Assembly: GCA_037176885.1 (NCBI GenBank)
Contig: JAWWNJ010000173.1
Coordinates: 422,697-486,696, forward strand
Source of the DNA: Favolaschia claudopus
Taxonomy: Eukaryota > Basidiomycota > Agaricomycetes > Agaricales > Mycenaceae
Direction of reading: 5' to 3'
DNA length: 64,000 bases
Below the pieces are notes generated by a model, which was given only the letters and a program-made list of their open reading frames with translations, was not told where the DNA came from and made no database searches. A program made the translations under genes and the position numbers. This document shows, one piece after another, positions 23,644 through 36,100 of the stretch. Within the stretch, counting starts at the first letter, position 1, and each line of letters opens with the position of its first letter.

Positions 23644-24522
23644 TTTGTTGTTATTTTGAGGAAGAAAAGAATAGTTGTTTGAAAAAGAAGAAAGCTTGGG
23701 ATGAAGAAAGCGTCAAAAAGAACACACGCAGTGTGCAGATGAAAAAGGAGGAGACCAAGAGAGCTCTGGGGATCCGAAATCAAGCACCAAGTCTTTATAT
23801 ATCGTGCATGTAGCCGATCATTGAAATCATCAGACAACGCAGCAACCACTGCCAAGTTCCAACCAAGCAACCGTCACAACGGCCTCGGAGCGGAAAGGAG
23901 AACATGGTTTGGGACAGTTTTGGAGTTCTTTTTGACGGGTGAATTGGACGCCGGTTTCCGCATTACTCGGGGCTCGCGCAATGAAATTTTTGAGAATCCA
24001 AGAAAACGGTGTAATTCAAGCCCATTTTCAACGACTTCCAGTTAATTCGTTGAACGCATGGTACGGGTAAAACGGCAGGGAGACACAGCGTTGAGGGAGT
24101 ATTCCTTTGACGATCGTTGTTCGTTGGGATGGACGTTGAGGTCAAGCCAAGCGCAAACATCGCATTTGATGATCGAGATCGACCATCAGCTAACGAGCCG
24201 CGGCCAAGTAATCCCGCCTCCACACCTCGTTGGTCGCCAACTTGAACTAAACACACAACTCCTCATCCTTCTCGGTCTTCGCGGCCACCCGCTTTGGTTG
24301 TCAGTGTCGGCGCAGCCTCGCATTTTGGATCCTTTTAGCCGAATTCAATTCGTGTTCCCAGACGTTATTAGTATTACAGAGAAACACCCAAATTATCCTT
24401 CATTCATATCATACCACCTCAAGAGCCTCAGATACCCTCCCACTCTTGAACGTCAAAAGCCTGAAAACACGCTGCTTGACACAAAATCGTCGTTCGGTTT
24501 CTCCGCACCCAACGCTACCTGT
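23644..24522. other. Intergenic region between the two secreted-protein genes
   Basis: Holds the promoter of the repeat protein, with a TATATA string about 150 bases before its ATG, and presumed 3' UTR of the next gene. No further gene is seen. Confidence 0.4.
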
Positions 24523-25348
24523 TTAATGATTGTGCTGGTGCTTCTTCGAGGTAGAAGAGAGGCGAGACGCGGAGGTCGTAATGATAATACTATCGTCATC
24601 GTCATTCTGCTGCGCCACCGCTGGTGTCTGCGGAACGCCCTCGGGGCATTCGCTCGAGCCGGAGGAGAAGGATCCGTCCTATGGAATGAAAGCATCGACG
24701 CGTCAGTTCGGCGTCGGTGAAGATTGTCGGCAGCAAGTTGGAATACGCACCGCAAAGAAGAATGCACACACGCCTGCAGTTTCGTACGTGCATTGGGCGA
24801 ACTCATTGCCGGAATTGTCTGCAATGAATTTGGCGGCGGTGAGCTCAGAGCCAGCCTCGTCGGTCGAGGCACAAGTCACTCCGTCAAAGCTGCGCAAAGG
24901 ATGGGTTGGGGGAGGACTTTTCTGCAATGAAACAAAGTTACGCACAAGGAGATTCCAATTTCGCCGTTGCTCGAGGTGGAATCCGAGTCGGAAGAGGTCG
25001 AATCAGAACTACCGCCGGTGAAGAGTTCGGGGTCCTGCGGGAGACCATCCGGGCAAACACTTGATCCAGACGAGAACGAGCCGTCCTGAATATCGGTCCA
25101 ATATAAGATTGATGTAAGGAACAGAAGTACGGCCAACGCACCGTGAAGTATTTGCAGTTGCGGGCCTCCTGGTAATAGCACAATGCGAGAGACTGCGCCT
25201 GATCCGCGCCAGAGCCAAGAAGCGGGGACGCGTCGTCGTCAACAGAGGGGCAATTAATGCCCACTTCACGCTTGGAGGGAGTCGGGGCGGCGAAGACTGC
25301 CGTGTAGACGGTAGCCGCGACAACGAGGGGTAGAATCGAGAAGTGCAT
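24523..25348 (-). CDS. Secreted protein with two tandem Cys modules
   Basis: The ATG at 25348 starts a signal peptide (MHFSILPLVVAATVYTAVFA) followed by a possible KR processing site (PTPSKRE). Exons 25142-25348, 24946-25085, 24751-24889 and 24523-24678 sum to 642 bases, 213 residues. The mature part is two related modules. Module 1 contains NCPSVDDDAS, LALCYYQEARNCKYFT, DGSFSSGSSVCPDGLPQ. Module 2 contains VTCASTDEAGSEL, FAQCTYETAGVCAFFFA, DGSFSSGSSECPEGVPQ. In both, a phase-0 intron falls immediately before DGSFSSGSS, so exon pairs equal modules, showing internal duplication. Each module has four cysteines. Small secreted proteins with this motif occur in agaricomycetes. The function is unknown. 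It lies next to another modular secreted protein in the same orientation. Confidence 0.8.
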
Positions 25349-25819
25349 GTTCTTGACCAGAGAAAGAGACGAGAGACGGAGCGCGATAAACTAAAGACGA
25401 CCAGGTAAAAGAGAATCCGTGGACAATGAAGACGTATGAAAACCCAGCGCGTCTGGCGCGGCAGGGGTGGATGAAAGAGAGTGGGGGAAAGCGAACGGGA
25501 GAGAAGAAAGAACCGAAGGCAAGTTCCGGCAACCCTTGCGTCTTTGAGGCATTTCTCGTTACTTCGAGATCTTGGCTGATGACCGACCCCCCTGTTTAGG
25601 CTGTTGCGAGTCGTTGCCGCTGTGTTGCGGGTGAGACGCATGCTTTTTGCGTGATGGCAATGTGTGTGCCAAGCCGGTCAAATGGAAACCGATGGGCTTG
25701 GCGAGGCCGGACCGACCTTCGAGTCCTGGACGCGTCTAGTCACGAAAGTTACTACGAACAACAATGCTCCAGATGTGGAATACAGAACGACATACTGGAT
25801 GGAGAATACAAAGGTATTG
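25349..25819. other. Intergenic region upstream of the secreted-protein gene
   Basis: Probable promoter of the 25348 gene and 3' UTR of TF2. The open frames here extend from the neighbouring gene and show no product. Confidence 0.4.
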
Positions 25820-28652
25820 TCAGAGAAAGTCCTGAGGAAACTCAGCAGGAGCCTCGCCGTTGGCAAAAATTGCCTGTTGCCAAAACCCCGATGCACCACC
25901 AAAGAAATCATAGCTTGGAAGAAGAGCCGTCATGTTCGCGTCGTCGAAACCGACGCCGTTCGTCGACTCGACCGTCAAGTTTTGTGTTTGTCCCAAAGCA
26001 TCCAAGGATTGGTACAAGTCTGGAAAACAAGGCATATTCCACTGAGATGCAACACTGATCGGCGCTGGGCTTGCAGAGGGTTCGAGAGAAAGTGAAACAG
26101 ACGTTGATGGCCCAGGACCACCGAGTCGTTGATCTCGTGCAGCAAAGTACTTCGGGAGTGTCAATTCGCCCTTCCGAGCAAGTCGACGCGTAATGACCGG
26201 TCGCAATTTATTGTCCACCATCGCAAGGAGAGTGTTCATCACGATTGATGCGCAATTCCAGGTTACCCGCATCTCATCCAGATACTTCGTGCAGAGTTCC
26301 ACCTGAGCAAGTGCCGCGTCCAACCCGCCATATGCTATTCGTGGGCTCCCCGTGGCCTGCAGCGCGCGTAACAGCGAGATTGTCGCGGCATGGAACACTA
26401 TCTGGACGAGGGTTGGTGGGACCATCCGCAAGGAGTAAAGACTCCGCCACATCTCGACGAGGTCAAGAATATGGTCGGCAGCGCGTGTACACAGCTGAAC
26501 ATGAAATCACGCTGAGCAATGGGCCCAATTGGCAAGCGGCGAATAGTACCTTTACATGATCGACTGCTGGATCACCTTGGGGTATATGTTGGGGTCGCGG
26601 ACCGAAGAATGGTCGATGGAGGACTATCAAGCACCACCAATACATGATGTGCAGCATAAGGCGATGGGGAGTAGACCGGGATTTATTCGCCAGTGTCATG
26701 TCAAGCTGTGCTGGGAGCTGGGCTTTCCAGTTGTTGAGCTGTAGACTGCAAAGTCGATGAGAGATGGGAGAAACAGTGAGGAAAATTGGCCTTGCTCAAT
26801 TTTGGTGACCTGGTCCTCAATTTGAATCATATCCACCGTTTCTGCGGGGCTCAATGCGTTTCTAGTCACAACATAAGAGGTTCATTCTCAAAAATCAAAG
26901 CAGCCACATACGCGACATTGACGATCTTGCAGGCTATAACAAGGAGAGCAGACGACTGGGCGAAAATCAACGTATCATTATTCGGTTGGGGTACGATTTT
27001 GCCCGAGGGATGATGCCACAGCGTCTGGTCCATTTCAGCATTAACGGGAGGCGAAGAAACATCTCGATGATGCATCCCAGGGAGATCCCGCCCAAAGTAA
27101 AGAGCCCAGGTTACATCCTAAGCGAACGGTGAGTTCACGAGTCAAGATTAGCGAAAACAAAAGAGATACCAAGCAAAAAATTGTCCAATGAGCTCTGTTT
27201 CTCTCTGCTCGCTCCTCTTCGCTTATGAGGCCGGCCTTGACCCATGACGATGCATCCATGCCGAGTCCAACTGATAAAAATTTCTGAGCGAAAGATCAAC
27301 GTCGGGAAAGAGCACCCACGCGTGACGCTTAGTCTGCTGCTCTGGACTGTAGAATATGGGCAATGGCAAGCGACAGGCAAAAAAATAACCAACCAGCAAA
27401 CATCTCTGATTGTATCCTTTCACCTGTAAAGGTCTCAGATCAAACCAGGAGTGATCACAAGGAATATTTACCGCAATCTGCGTGGAACGAAGCTAAAAAA
27501 GCCAACGCTTGCACCAGGCTGATGTCAGGTTTCGGGTACTCGTCGTTGGCCAATATCTTGGCGGTATTCACGAAATGCTGTCGGATTTTTCGATCTCTCA
27601 AAGTGGGGTTGTCTGAAAATAGCATGGCCATGGATAACAAGGCGTTGTGAAGCATTGGAGAATAGTGGGAGGTTTTCACTGGTTTCTCCGACCGCGAGAC
27701 GCTCAATGCACGGTACATATCTCTGAGAAAGAGGGAAGGCACGACGCGAAGTGCGAACATGGTGTAGAAAGAGAACGACCGATGAAGACATCTGCAAGGC
27801 GGAATATGAGGGCGCCGCTATATGAACTCAGACAAGAACGTACTTATCGTGCTCCCTTCTGTTCATGATCACTTCAGAGGGCAAATGTCTTGACCACTCA
27901 ATCTCGGGTTGAGAAAGGTTCACGCCATCCAATTGCAATATGTAAGTCGCGTCTGAACTGGTATCCACCTCCGCTAATCTTGAAGCTTCACCAGCAACTT
28001 TGGCGCGAAATCGGAAGGGCGAAGTCGGTACACCGTGTAGAACTAGGTTACCAATACTGTCGTCGAGCTGACCAGATGTGAGCGTCGGATGATATTCCTC
28101 GCTCTCATTGAATGATACCGACCTTCAGACGTTGAGTCGGAACGGTTAATTCTCTTGTAATCTCTTCGTCAGAGCTCCGTGTTTCTGGGTCTGTGGCAGA
28201 TCCCAATTCTTCGTTTGCACCGTGGTCTCCAAGCCGTGTAGGTAAAGTTTGCGGGCGGTTGTCGATATGTTGGCAGACACACTTGGCCAACATCTTCTCA
28301 AGCCGTTCAATATATGCTTGCTGTGCTTCAGCGCGCTTTTTAAGAGCTTCAAAATGCGCCTCCGTGCGAGGTCTTCTGGGATTGAGATCTCTTGTCCATG
28401 AGCACTGACCCAGTCAGTCGCTGAATCCGGTGAAACAGCACCCAACTCACTTCGCTCTCCCGCCCTGAAGCTACGCAAGAACCGCAAACTGGCTTCCCAC
28501 CGTCGCACTTTGACTTTCTGGGAGGGAATAAGCAATTAATTTGCTCAAATTCTGTGCTGAGATACTTGCTTTGCACGGCAAATCGAACACGCTTGCGTCG
28601 CGTACCGCCCGCGTGTCCGACCAGCCTGTGAGGCCTCCGAGTCTTTTGGCAT
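25820..28652 (-). CDS. Zn2Cys6 fungal transcription factor (TF2)
   Basis: Paralogue of TF1 and TF3. The ATG at 28652 gives MPKDSEASQAGRTRGRYATQ, then the zinc cluster CSICRAK / KSKCDGGKPVC / GSC. The intron inside the cluster appears to use a GC donor (AAA then GCAAGT): a GT donor would give the wrong frame, and the paralogues splice at exactly this point. A coiled segment (EALKKRAEAQQAYIERLEKM) and an acidic stretch follow. Then come LFLRDMYRALSVSRSEKPVK, HYSPMLHNALLSMA, DASSWVKAGLISEEERAERN, and a last exon (26452-25820) ending DFFGGASGFWQQ...FPQDFL. No frame break is seen. It is nuclear, with targets unknown. Its 3' end is the upstream neighbour of the secreted-protein genes. Confidence 0.87.
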
Positions 28653-28786
28653 GAGTACAGCCTGTACAGGGGATTAACGGACACCATATTGCGTGTGCAG
28701 TTTGGAAACCGGCAGAAGCAGGGCAATGATGACGTAAACGTCCCACTCAACTTTAAGTTTCCTTACAAGCAAAAACCTAGAGAAGA

Positions 28787-28827
28787 ATGGTCCAGCTGCT
28801 CGCAATACTGTGCAGTAGCTGGACCAT
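28787..28827. repeat. Inverted repeat (hairpin) between TF2 and TF3
   Basis: ATGGTCCAGCTGCT (28787-28800) pairs with AGTAGCTGGACCAT (28814-28827) at 13 of 14 positions around a 13-base loop, and the flanking A/T bases extend the stem. It lies in the roughly 220 bases between TF2 (start 28652) and the 3' end of TF3 (28873). It could be a transcript-end hairpin or a transposon footprint. Confidence 0.6.
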
Positions 28828-28872
28828 CTTTTTAAATATACAGATATACACAGCTTGAATTTATACATGGTG

Positions 28873-31680
28873 TCAGAAAGAAAACGCTAAATCTTGCGAG
28901 ATATCGAACATCCCATTCGCAGTCTTGTCATCAGTGAATATGCTCTGCTGCCAAAACTCCGATGCACCACCAAGAAAATCGTGGCATGTGAGGAGCGCGG
29001 TCATGTCCATGTCTACAGCACCGAGATCCACCGCAGCCGGGACTACTGGGATTGGCGTTGGTACAAAGCTATCCATCGACAAATGGGATAGATCGGTCAG
29101 AGAAGGTAAATCCCATCGAGATGAGGTATCGGACGGCGCAGGCGCAGTCTGTTGGATTTCAGGAAGAGGTGGGACAATGGTTGATGGGTCTGGGGGAGGA
29201 CGTTCTTGGTCTCGCGTACTCAGGCTCTTCGGAACAGTAGGTTCACCCTTGACAGCGAGACGACGGGCAATAACCGGTCGCAATCTGGTGTTCATGATTG
29301 TGACAAGAGTGTCCTTCGTGAGCGCCGCGCTGTTCCAAGTAGCACGCATCTCATCGAGATAATTTGTGCACGTCTCCAACTGGGCTAGTGCTGCGCCTAA
29401 TCCGCCATGCGAGACACGCAGGCTCGCCGTGACCTGCAACGCGCGTAACAGTGAGATAGTTGCGGCGTGGAACACTATTTGGATAAGGTGAGTCGGGACC
29501 ATCCGCAGCGAGTAAAGATTCCTCCAGGTTTCGACCAGCTCGAAAACATGCTCAGCGGCGCGGGTACATAACTGAATCATGTTGTTGAGAAGCAGGATCG
29601 TTGTAAGTGGGAACCAGTACCTTGACATGATCCAATGAACGGTCAGATTGAGCTTTAGGTTGGGGGCGGCGACCGAAGAACGGCCGATGAATTCCTATAT
29701 AGCACCACCAATACGCAATGTGCAACATGAGGCGATGTGGAGTAGACTTGGCTCTATTCGCTGGGGTTATGTCCAACTGCGGAGGCAGCTGGCTTTTCCA
29801 ATTGTTAAGCTCTAAGCTGCGCATGTGAATACAATGAAAGGAAGAGTAAAATCGTGACCTTACTCAGTTTTCGTGACTTGCTCTTCGAAAACAGCATCCA
29901 GTCTATACGGAGTCGGTCTAGCCGTGGGCAGACCGGATAGTCAGAATGGCGAGAGGGAACAGCGAGGCAGCCGCGTACAGGTTGTTCATGATACCGCAAG
30001 CAATCACAAAGAGACCACACGAGTGGGAGAACAGCAGCGTATCATTATTTGGTTGGGGTGCGATGCTTTCATTCGGATGATGCCACAATGTCTTGTCTAA
30101 TTCAGTGTCGGCAGAAGGTTGGGGGATGTTCTGGTGGTACGACCCAACATACTCTCGCCCAAAGTAAAGAGCAAAAGTTATGTCCTACACGAGCAATGTG
30201 TTGAGGATCTTGGAGTGAGGACAACCAGAAGAAGAGATACCAAGCAAAAGGTCGTCCAATATGTTCTGTTCCTGCCGACCCTCTCCTCGTCGCTCATGTG
30301 GCCGGCTTTGACCAACGGAGTGGCATCGATACCCAGTCCGACTAGGCAAAATTCTGAATAAAGGCCACCGTACATGAAGAACACTTACGAGTAACGCTGA
30401 GTCTGCTGCTCTGACCTGTGATATCGTAAGTCATCGCAAATTATAGAACAAGTTACCGACCAGCGAATAACTCAGCCTGTATTCGTTCGCCTGGGTAAAT
30501 TTGAGGAATATGATATCGATTTCAAACGAAAGGCGTTAGACTTACCGTAATCCGCGTAAAACGAAGCCAGAAATGCGAAGGCTTGCACTAGGCTGACATC
30601 GGGCTTCCAATATTCTGCATTGGCCAGAAACTTGGCGGTATTAACAAAATGCTGTCGCGTTTTCCGTTCTTTCAGGTATGGATTGTCAGAGAACAGCGTG
30701 GCCATGGCCAATATGGCATTATGAAGCATTGGAGAGTAGTAGGATGTTCTCGGCGGTTTCTCCGACCGTGGAACGCTCAATGCACGATACATGTCCCTGA
30801 GAAAAAGGGAAGGCACGACGCGGAGGGTAAACATGGTGAAGAATGAGAAAGACCGATGCAGAATTCTGAGAGACAGATTTATTATTACTACATCGTTGAC
30901 TTGGACAAACACGTACTCGTCGTGTTCTCTTCTGCTCAAGGTAACTTGAGGGGGCAGGTGCCTCGACCACTCGATCTCAGGATGAGTCTGAGATACATCC
31001 ACATTCTCCAGTTGTAGTATATAAGTTGCGGCTGAGTTTGCAATTTCCTCGGGTAATCGGGGAGCTTCACTGAATATTTTGTTGCCGAAAGTCATACTTG
31101 GCACACCATGTAGCACTACGTTGCCAATACGATCATCGAGCTGCGCGACGTTAGCTGGTGTACAAAAGTGATGCGGAAGTCGCACCTTGAGACGTTGGAC
31201 TGGAATAGTTAAGAGTTTGGTGATTTCGTCGTCTGAATCCTCGACATCCGAGTTGGAGACCGCCTCTTCATCCACGTCCTGTTCTTCTAGAGACTGGGGA
31301 ATTGCTTGACAAACACATTTCGATAGCATCTTCTCGAGCCGGTTTATATGTGCCTGTAGTGCCTCAGCACGTTTCGTGAGCGCTTCAAAATGCGCCTCGG
31401 TACGAGGTTTCTTGGCGTTGACATCTCTTCCCCACAAACACTGAACGCACTTGAGTCGTTGAAGCACTTGAAATATTATATCCTACTTCTCCAGCGCGTC
31501 CTGAAGCTGCACAAAAGCCGCAAATCGGTTTCACACCGTCACATTTTGACTTTCTGCGGGGAAGTTCAGCAACTTGAACACTTGTCAAATTCCGTGCTGA
31601 ATCGCTGACTTTGCTCGGCATACAGTGCATGCTTGCGTCGCGTACGGCTTGCGTGCTCGACCTGAGGTTTCTTTGGGCAT
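28873..31680 (-). CDS. Zn2Cys6 fungal transcription factor (TF3)
   Basis: Paralogue of TF1 and TF2, in tandem with TF2. The ATG at 31680 gives MPKETSGRARKPYATQ and the zinc cluster CTVCRAK / KSKCDGVKPIC / GFC, split by an intron at the same codon as in TF1. A long exon (31450-30472 region) carries FEALTKRAEALQAHINRLEK (coiled linker), an acidic patch (EEAVSNSDVEDSDDEI), the conserved HPEIEWSRHLPPQVTLSRRE, and FLRDMYRALSVPRSEKPPRT with YYSPMLHNAILAMA. The last exon ends with DFLGGASEFWQQSIF and a stop at 28873. All exons are open. The three paralogues keep intron positions, so they arose by gene duplication rather than retroposition. Confidence 0.9.
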
Positions 31681-33198
31681 GAGTTGGGTATAGGAGAGGA
31701 CTGAGGAAAGTCCATCGCTACCAAATCGCTACAAGTGCCAAGAGGTAAGCGAGCGGGAGTGGCCGCTGCCAGAAGGTTTCAAATTTCGTTGACGTTTCTC
31801 CCACAGATCACCGTAACCGTGGGTCCAGCAACCTAAACTTAGCCCTGCTCTGAGCGACCACTTGTACATCTGAAAAAAATAGCTCGCACATTATTATATA
31901 TTGTCCCTACGCGGATCGGCGATACGCTCAAGGGAAACTAATCGAGTCAGCGCGTTCGTTTGGATTACAGCAATGCCACCACCACCTCGACGGGCCTTCC
32001 TCGTTGGGGCTGACAATCTGGAACCTGACAACATTTGGGCCTGCCTCCTTCACAACGCCGACCACTCGACCTCAGTCTGCTCGCGGTCGTTCAGCGCGAT
32101 GTCATGTTAACATCGAGTGAAGCAAGGTACAACGGAACACCTTTGGAAGCCAGCGCTCATTCAAAGATGACAACGTCCATTCACACTAACCCATCATCAT
32201 GACGGCCGCAACCCGCCTCATGAGTGAACGCATGAATGGTCGAACCAGTCGTGACAGATGTTGCGTATGTACCATGGACTGGATTTTCTTCAACCATGTC
32301 ATAGGACTAGTGAGGAATTTCACGATCCAGCTACTTGATGTTTGCGATGGCGAGCCATAAATCTTGCAAAGCCATCTGGGAGCGCCTGACGGAATGCCTC
32401 AATGTCGTGGCCTTCGCTCCCGCCAGATCGACAAGCAACATGGGACGAGGATAAATTGGTGAACCAGTCCTTTCAGCGAGCCAGCCATGGAAGCGGTATT
32501 CAATTGATTCATAACCTCGATTACCCGGGAAATAATGCAGAGGTCATCAGCCTGTGGCGGCAGTCTGCCACAAGGATTGTTGGCGCTGAAACAAGTTTGC
32601 GTGTGGCTCTACTGGCAAATAGCAAGGGAATTTCAGTGAGAATTACTCGTTGGTTGCCTGCCCTTCACGATTGGAAGGAAGGTTGAGCAGGTAGGCTTTA
32701 TGAGTCATAAATGCATGGAGTATTAGTGTCTTCGCATTGGATGCCTGGGACGAATAATGCCATTGATTGAGTACTCGAGACACTAGCGATGAAAGCAACG
32801 AATGAAATCGGAAAGCACTAACACACCTTAGCGATACAATTTAGACAAGTTAGCGCATTCACTCGCTTGATGGTACTTAATCGCCAGGGACGGTACTCAA
32901 CCAGAGGCTCGACGAGAAACAAAGAACAGATAGAGAATCGCGAAGATGAGGAAGCGACAAAGGCGATAACGAGCATAAGCCCCCAACGACAGTAGACGAC
33001 AGTTGAATTTCGACGTCGTAACATGGAGCAAGAAGATAACAGAAAGATAACAATGGATTCTTGATGGATTCGGCTAGATTGCGCGAGTCACGATCAGAAT
33101 CAGGTTCCGCTCCCGCGGTCATTTAGGCGCCCAGGTTGAACTCAGGCTACACGCTTCTTTGTCGCGTTCACGATCTCCTTAGGCTCCTAGCCAGAATC
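31681..33198. other. Intergenic region upstream of the Argonaute gene
   Basis: 1.5 kb without a recognisable gene. A 94-codon frame at 32402-32686 shows no domain. It contains the divergent promoters of TF3 and the Argonaute gene. Confidence 0.45.
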
Positions 33199-36100
33199 AT
33201 GAGCTACAGAGGTGACAGAGGCGGCGGTGGGTATCGAGGTGGCGGAGATCGCGGTCGTGGGGGTGGGCGAGGCGGCGGTGGGGGGTACGATGGGGGACGC
33301 GGTGGGAGAGGCGGGGGCGGTGGGTTTGACCGTGGACGAGGAGGAGGGCGGGGAGGATATGGCGGCGGAGGCGGCGGAAGGGAGCAGGGCGGGTAAGCGT
33401 ATATTCCCCTACCATCTCTCCCTCCTTTGTTCATATTCACTTTCGCAGCGTCTTTATGGCCAATGTCCCAGCCAACATCGACGCTCGTCTGCAGAATGAC
33501 TCGGACAAGGCTCTCGTCGCTTCCCTTCGAGGTGTCCGTACCGCAGATACCGAGCTACCTTTGCGTCCAGACTTTGGCACCGTCGGGAAACCAATAAAGC
33601 TACGCGCCAATTTCTTCCCTGTGCGCATTCCCAACACTCTTCTGTACGAATACGACGTAGCCATATCACCTGTGGCTGGCACTGCCGTGCGTAGGGTCAA
33701 AAAGCGTATTTTTCAACTTGCCGAGGCTTCGCAAGATTGGGCCAGATTCGGATTGAGAGGCAGAGTTGCACACGATTCCTCCGCCAAGATCATAGCCGCC
33801 GCCCAGCTTCCGCAACCTCTTGCTATACGTGTGGTATACTACGATGAAGACGAGGCTCCACCGGCTCCCAACACGAAAGCTTACAAGGAATACACATTGA
33901 CTATCAACTTCACCCAGACTTTGGACCGTCAAGCGCTCATAAGGTAGGTACCATTTGTTCTTCATTATCCGGCTATTTCTTCTCACAACGTGCCTACAGT
34001 CACCTTAGCGGTGATCTCCAGTATCGAAACTACGACATACAGCCCATCATCTCGGCCTTGAACATTGCTCTCGCTGCCCACGCAAATCGGCCTGGTGGCG
34101 GCGTCATGGTCGGGAGAAACCGCTTCTTCTTCCCCGCTAACGAACAGCCTTTTGATCTCGGGGGTGGCCTACACGCGTTGCGTGGTTTCTACTCCTCTGT
34201 TCGTGTCGCACATCAACAACTCATGGTCAACCTCAATGGTATGTGCTCAGATCCGCTGTCTTACTCAAGCGCTCATAGCTTGTAGTCTGCACCACCGCGT
34301 TTTATACCGCAGGGAACTTGGCTGACGCTTTGAGCACCTTTATGAACTCCACATTTGGTGCGAGACCCAACGCCTTTGCCAAGGGAGGTATGTATTCCCC
34401 CCGCCTTCCACATGCGCACAATTTCATTGAGGCATGCCCCAGTTCGCGTCAAAACTACTCATCTTGGGTTTGTCTGGTTTCACTTTAGTTTTTTTCCAGT
34501 GCTCTGATCTTAATTTCAGTTACAAGAAAACCATCAAGAGCGTTTCCAGTAAGACCGCCCGCCAGTACACGTTCGATTGCCAGGAGTTTGGTGGCAAGAT
34601 TTCGGTGGAAGACTACTTTCGCAAAAGTTTGTTCTCTTTGTAAGTATGCCAATGTATATCTGACTGACGTCCAAACTACAGAATATGGTATCACGCTCCG
34701 GTTTCCAAATATGCAGCTAGTAGATGTTGGGGGTGCCAAATCCAACTACCTCCCGCCCGAAGTTTGCGAGATTCTGCCGAATCAAGCATTCCGAGGCAAG
34801 CTCACCGATGAGGTCCGTGTCTCTCTGTTTTGTCTGAGCATTCTGAGCATCGTCGCTAAAATCTATCTTTAGCACACGGCGGAGATGATCAAAGTCGCGG
34901 CGAAGCCACCCAATGTCAACGGAGCGGCTATAACCGGTCGTGGACTCCCGCAGCTCGGATACAGTCCCGGCGCCCCAAGCTTGGCTGCATTCGGTATCGG
35001 TATCGGTTCGGAGATGGCCGTGGTTCCGGGGAGAATCCTTCCTTCACCAGGCGTCAAGTACCGCCAAGGCACGCCGCAGGTGGACGACAGGGCTTCTTGG
35101 AACCTCCGCGACGTCAAATTCCAACGTGGCGGCACGCTGCAGAATTGGGCCGTCTTGCTCATCCGAGACCGCAACAGGGATGAATTCGCAGGGCCTGGGG
35201 ATCCGGAGTTGTTGACCACGATTACTGGTTTTGCCAACATGTGCCAGAAGAGTGGGATGGATGTCAAGCAAAGGCAGCCTCCGATCGTTGAGGCAGAGCT
35301 GCCGCCTAAGGATAACACTGACCCGACCAGGGACAGGGCGATAACTCAGATTAGCAACGCCATAAAAAGGCTCAAATCTAAACCTCTTCTCTTGCTTGTC
35401 ATTCTCTCGAACGGTGACAAACACGTCTATGCTGGAATTAAGGTAAGCCAGAATCCTGTAAGATAGTGCCCTTGACTTATATTTGTAATCCAGCATCTCT
35501 GTGATAGCTATTTGGATGTCCACACCGTCTGTGTCCATGCAGGAAAGATTCGCAAGGAGAAAGGTATCTATCTCATGAGCTGGATCTTACACGAGCTGAA
35601 AAGTGTATTGCCAGGTCAATTGCAATACTTCGCGAATGGTAGATCTTGATTTCGTCCTCTCTCAACATTGACTGATCTGACCTTCATGTAGTGGCCCTCA
35701 AAGTGAACATGAAGATGGGTGGTGTCAAGTGCGTATCTCTTCTTGAATGCTGGTGCTCTTGTTCCTGATGTGGCACGGTTTGTTACAGTCATGCACTGGA
35801 CGATCGGAGCATGGCGTGGTTGAAACAGGCGCCGACCATGATCATGGGTACTAGTTTTTCTTCATTCGAGCTTTTCACGACGTCTGAATGAACTTTTGAA
35901 GGCATCGACGTCACCCATCCCGGACCTGGTTCCGTTAGGGGCACTCCTTCGGTACGCCGTTCGTCAACGACAGAGAAGGCCTTGATCTGACCGGATTATG
36001 TAGATTGCTGCGGTTGTGGCGAGCATCGATCCGCAATTCGCTCAATACCCTGCCAGTATGGAAATTCAGGAGAGTCGGAAGGAGGTGCGTCTTTTCGGTC

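Noticed and set aside
11921..31680. A secondary-metabolite gene cluster suggested by several Zn2Cys6 regulators
   Set aside because: No polyketide synthase, NRPS, terpene cyclase, P450 or other tailoring enzyme is present in the window.
31901..32686. Short plus-strand frames upstream of Argonaute
   Set aside because: No recognisable motif, no plausible intron chain and no coding bias visible. Treated as promoter region.
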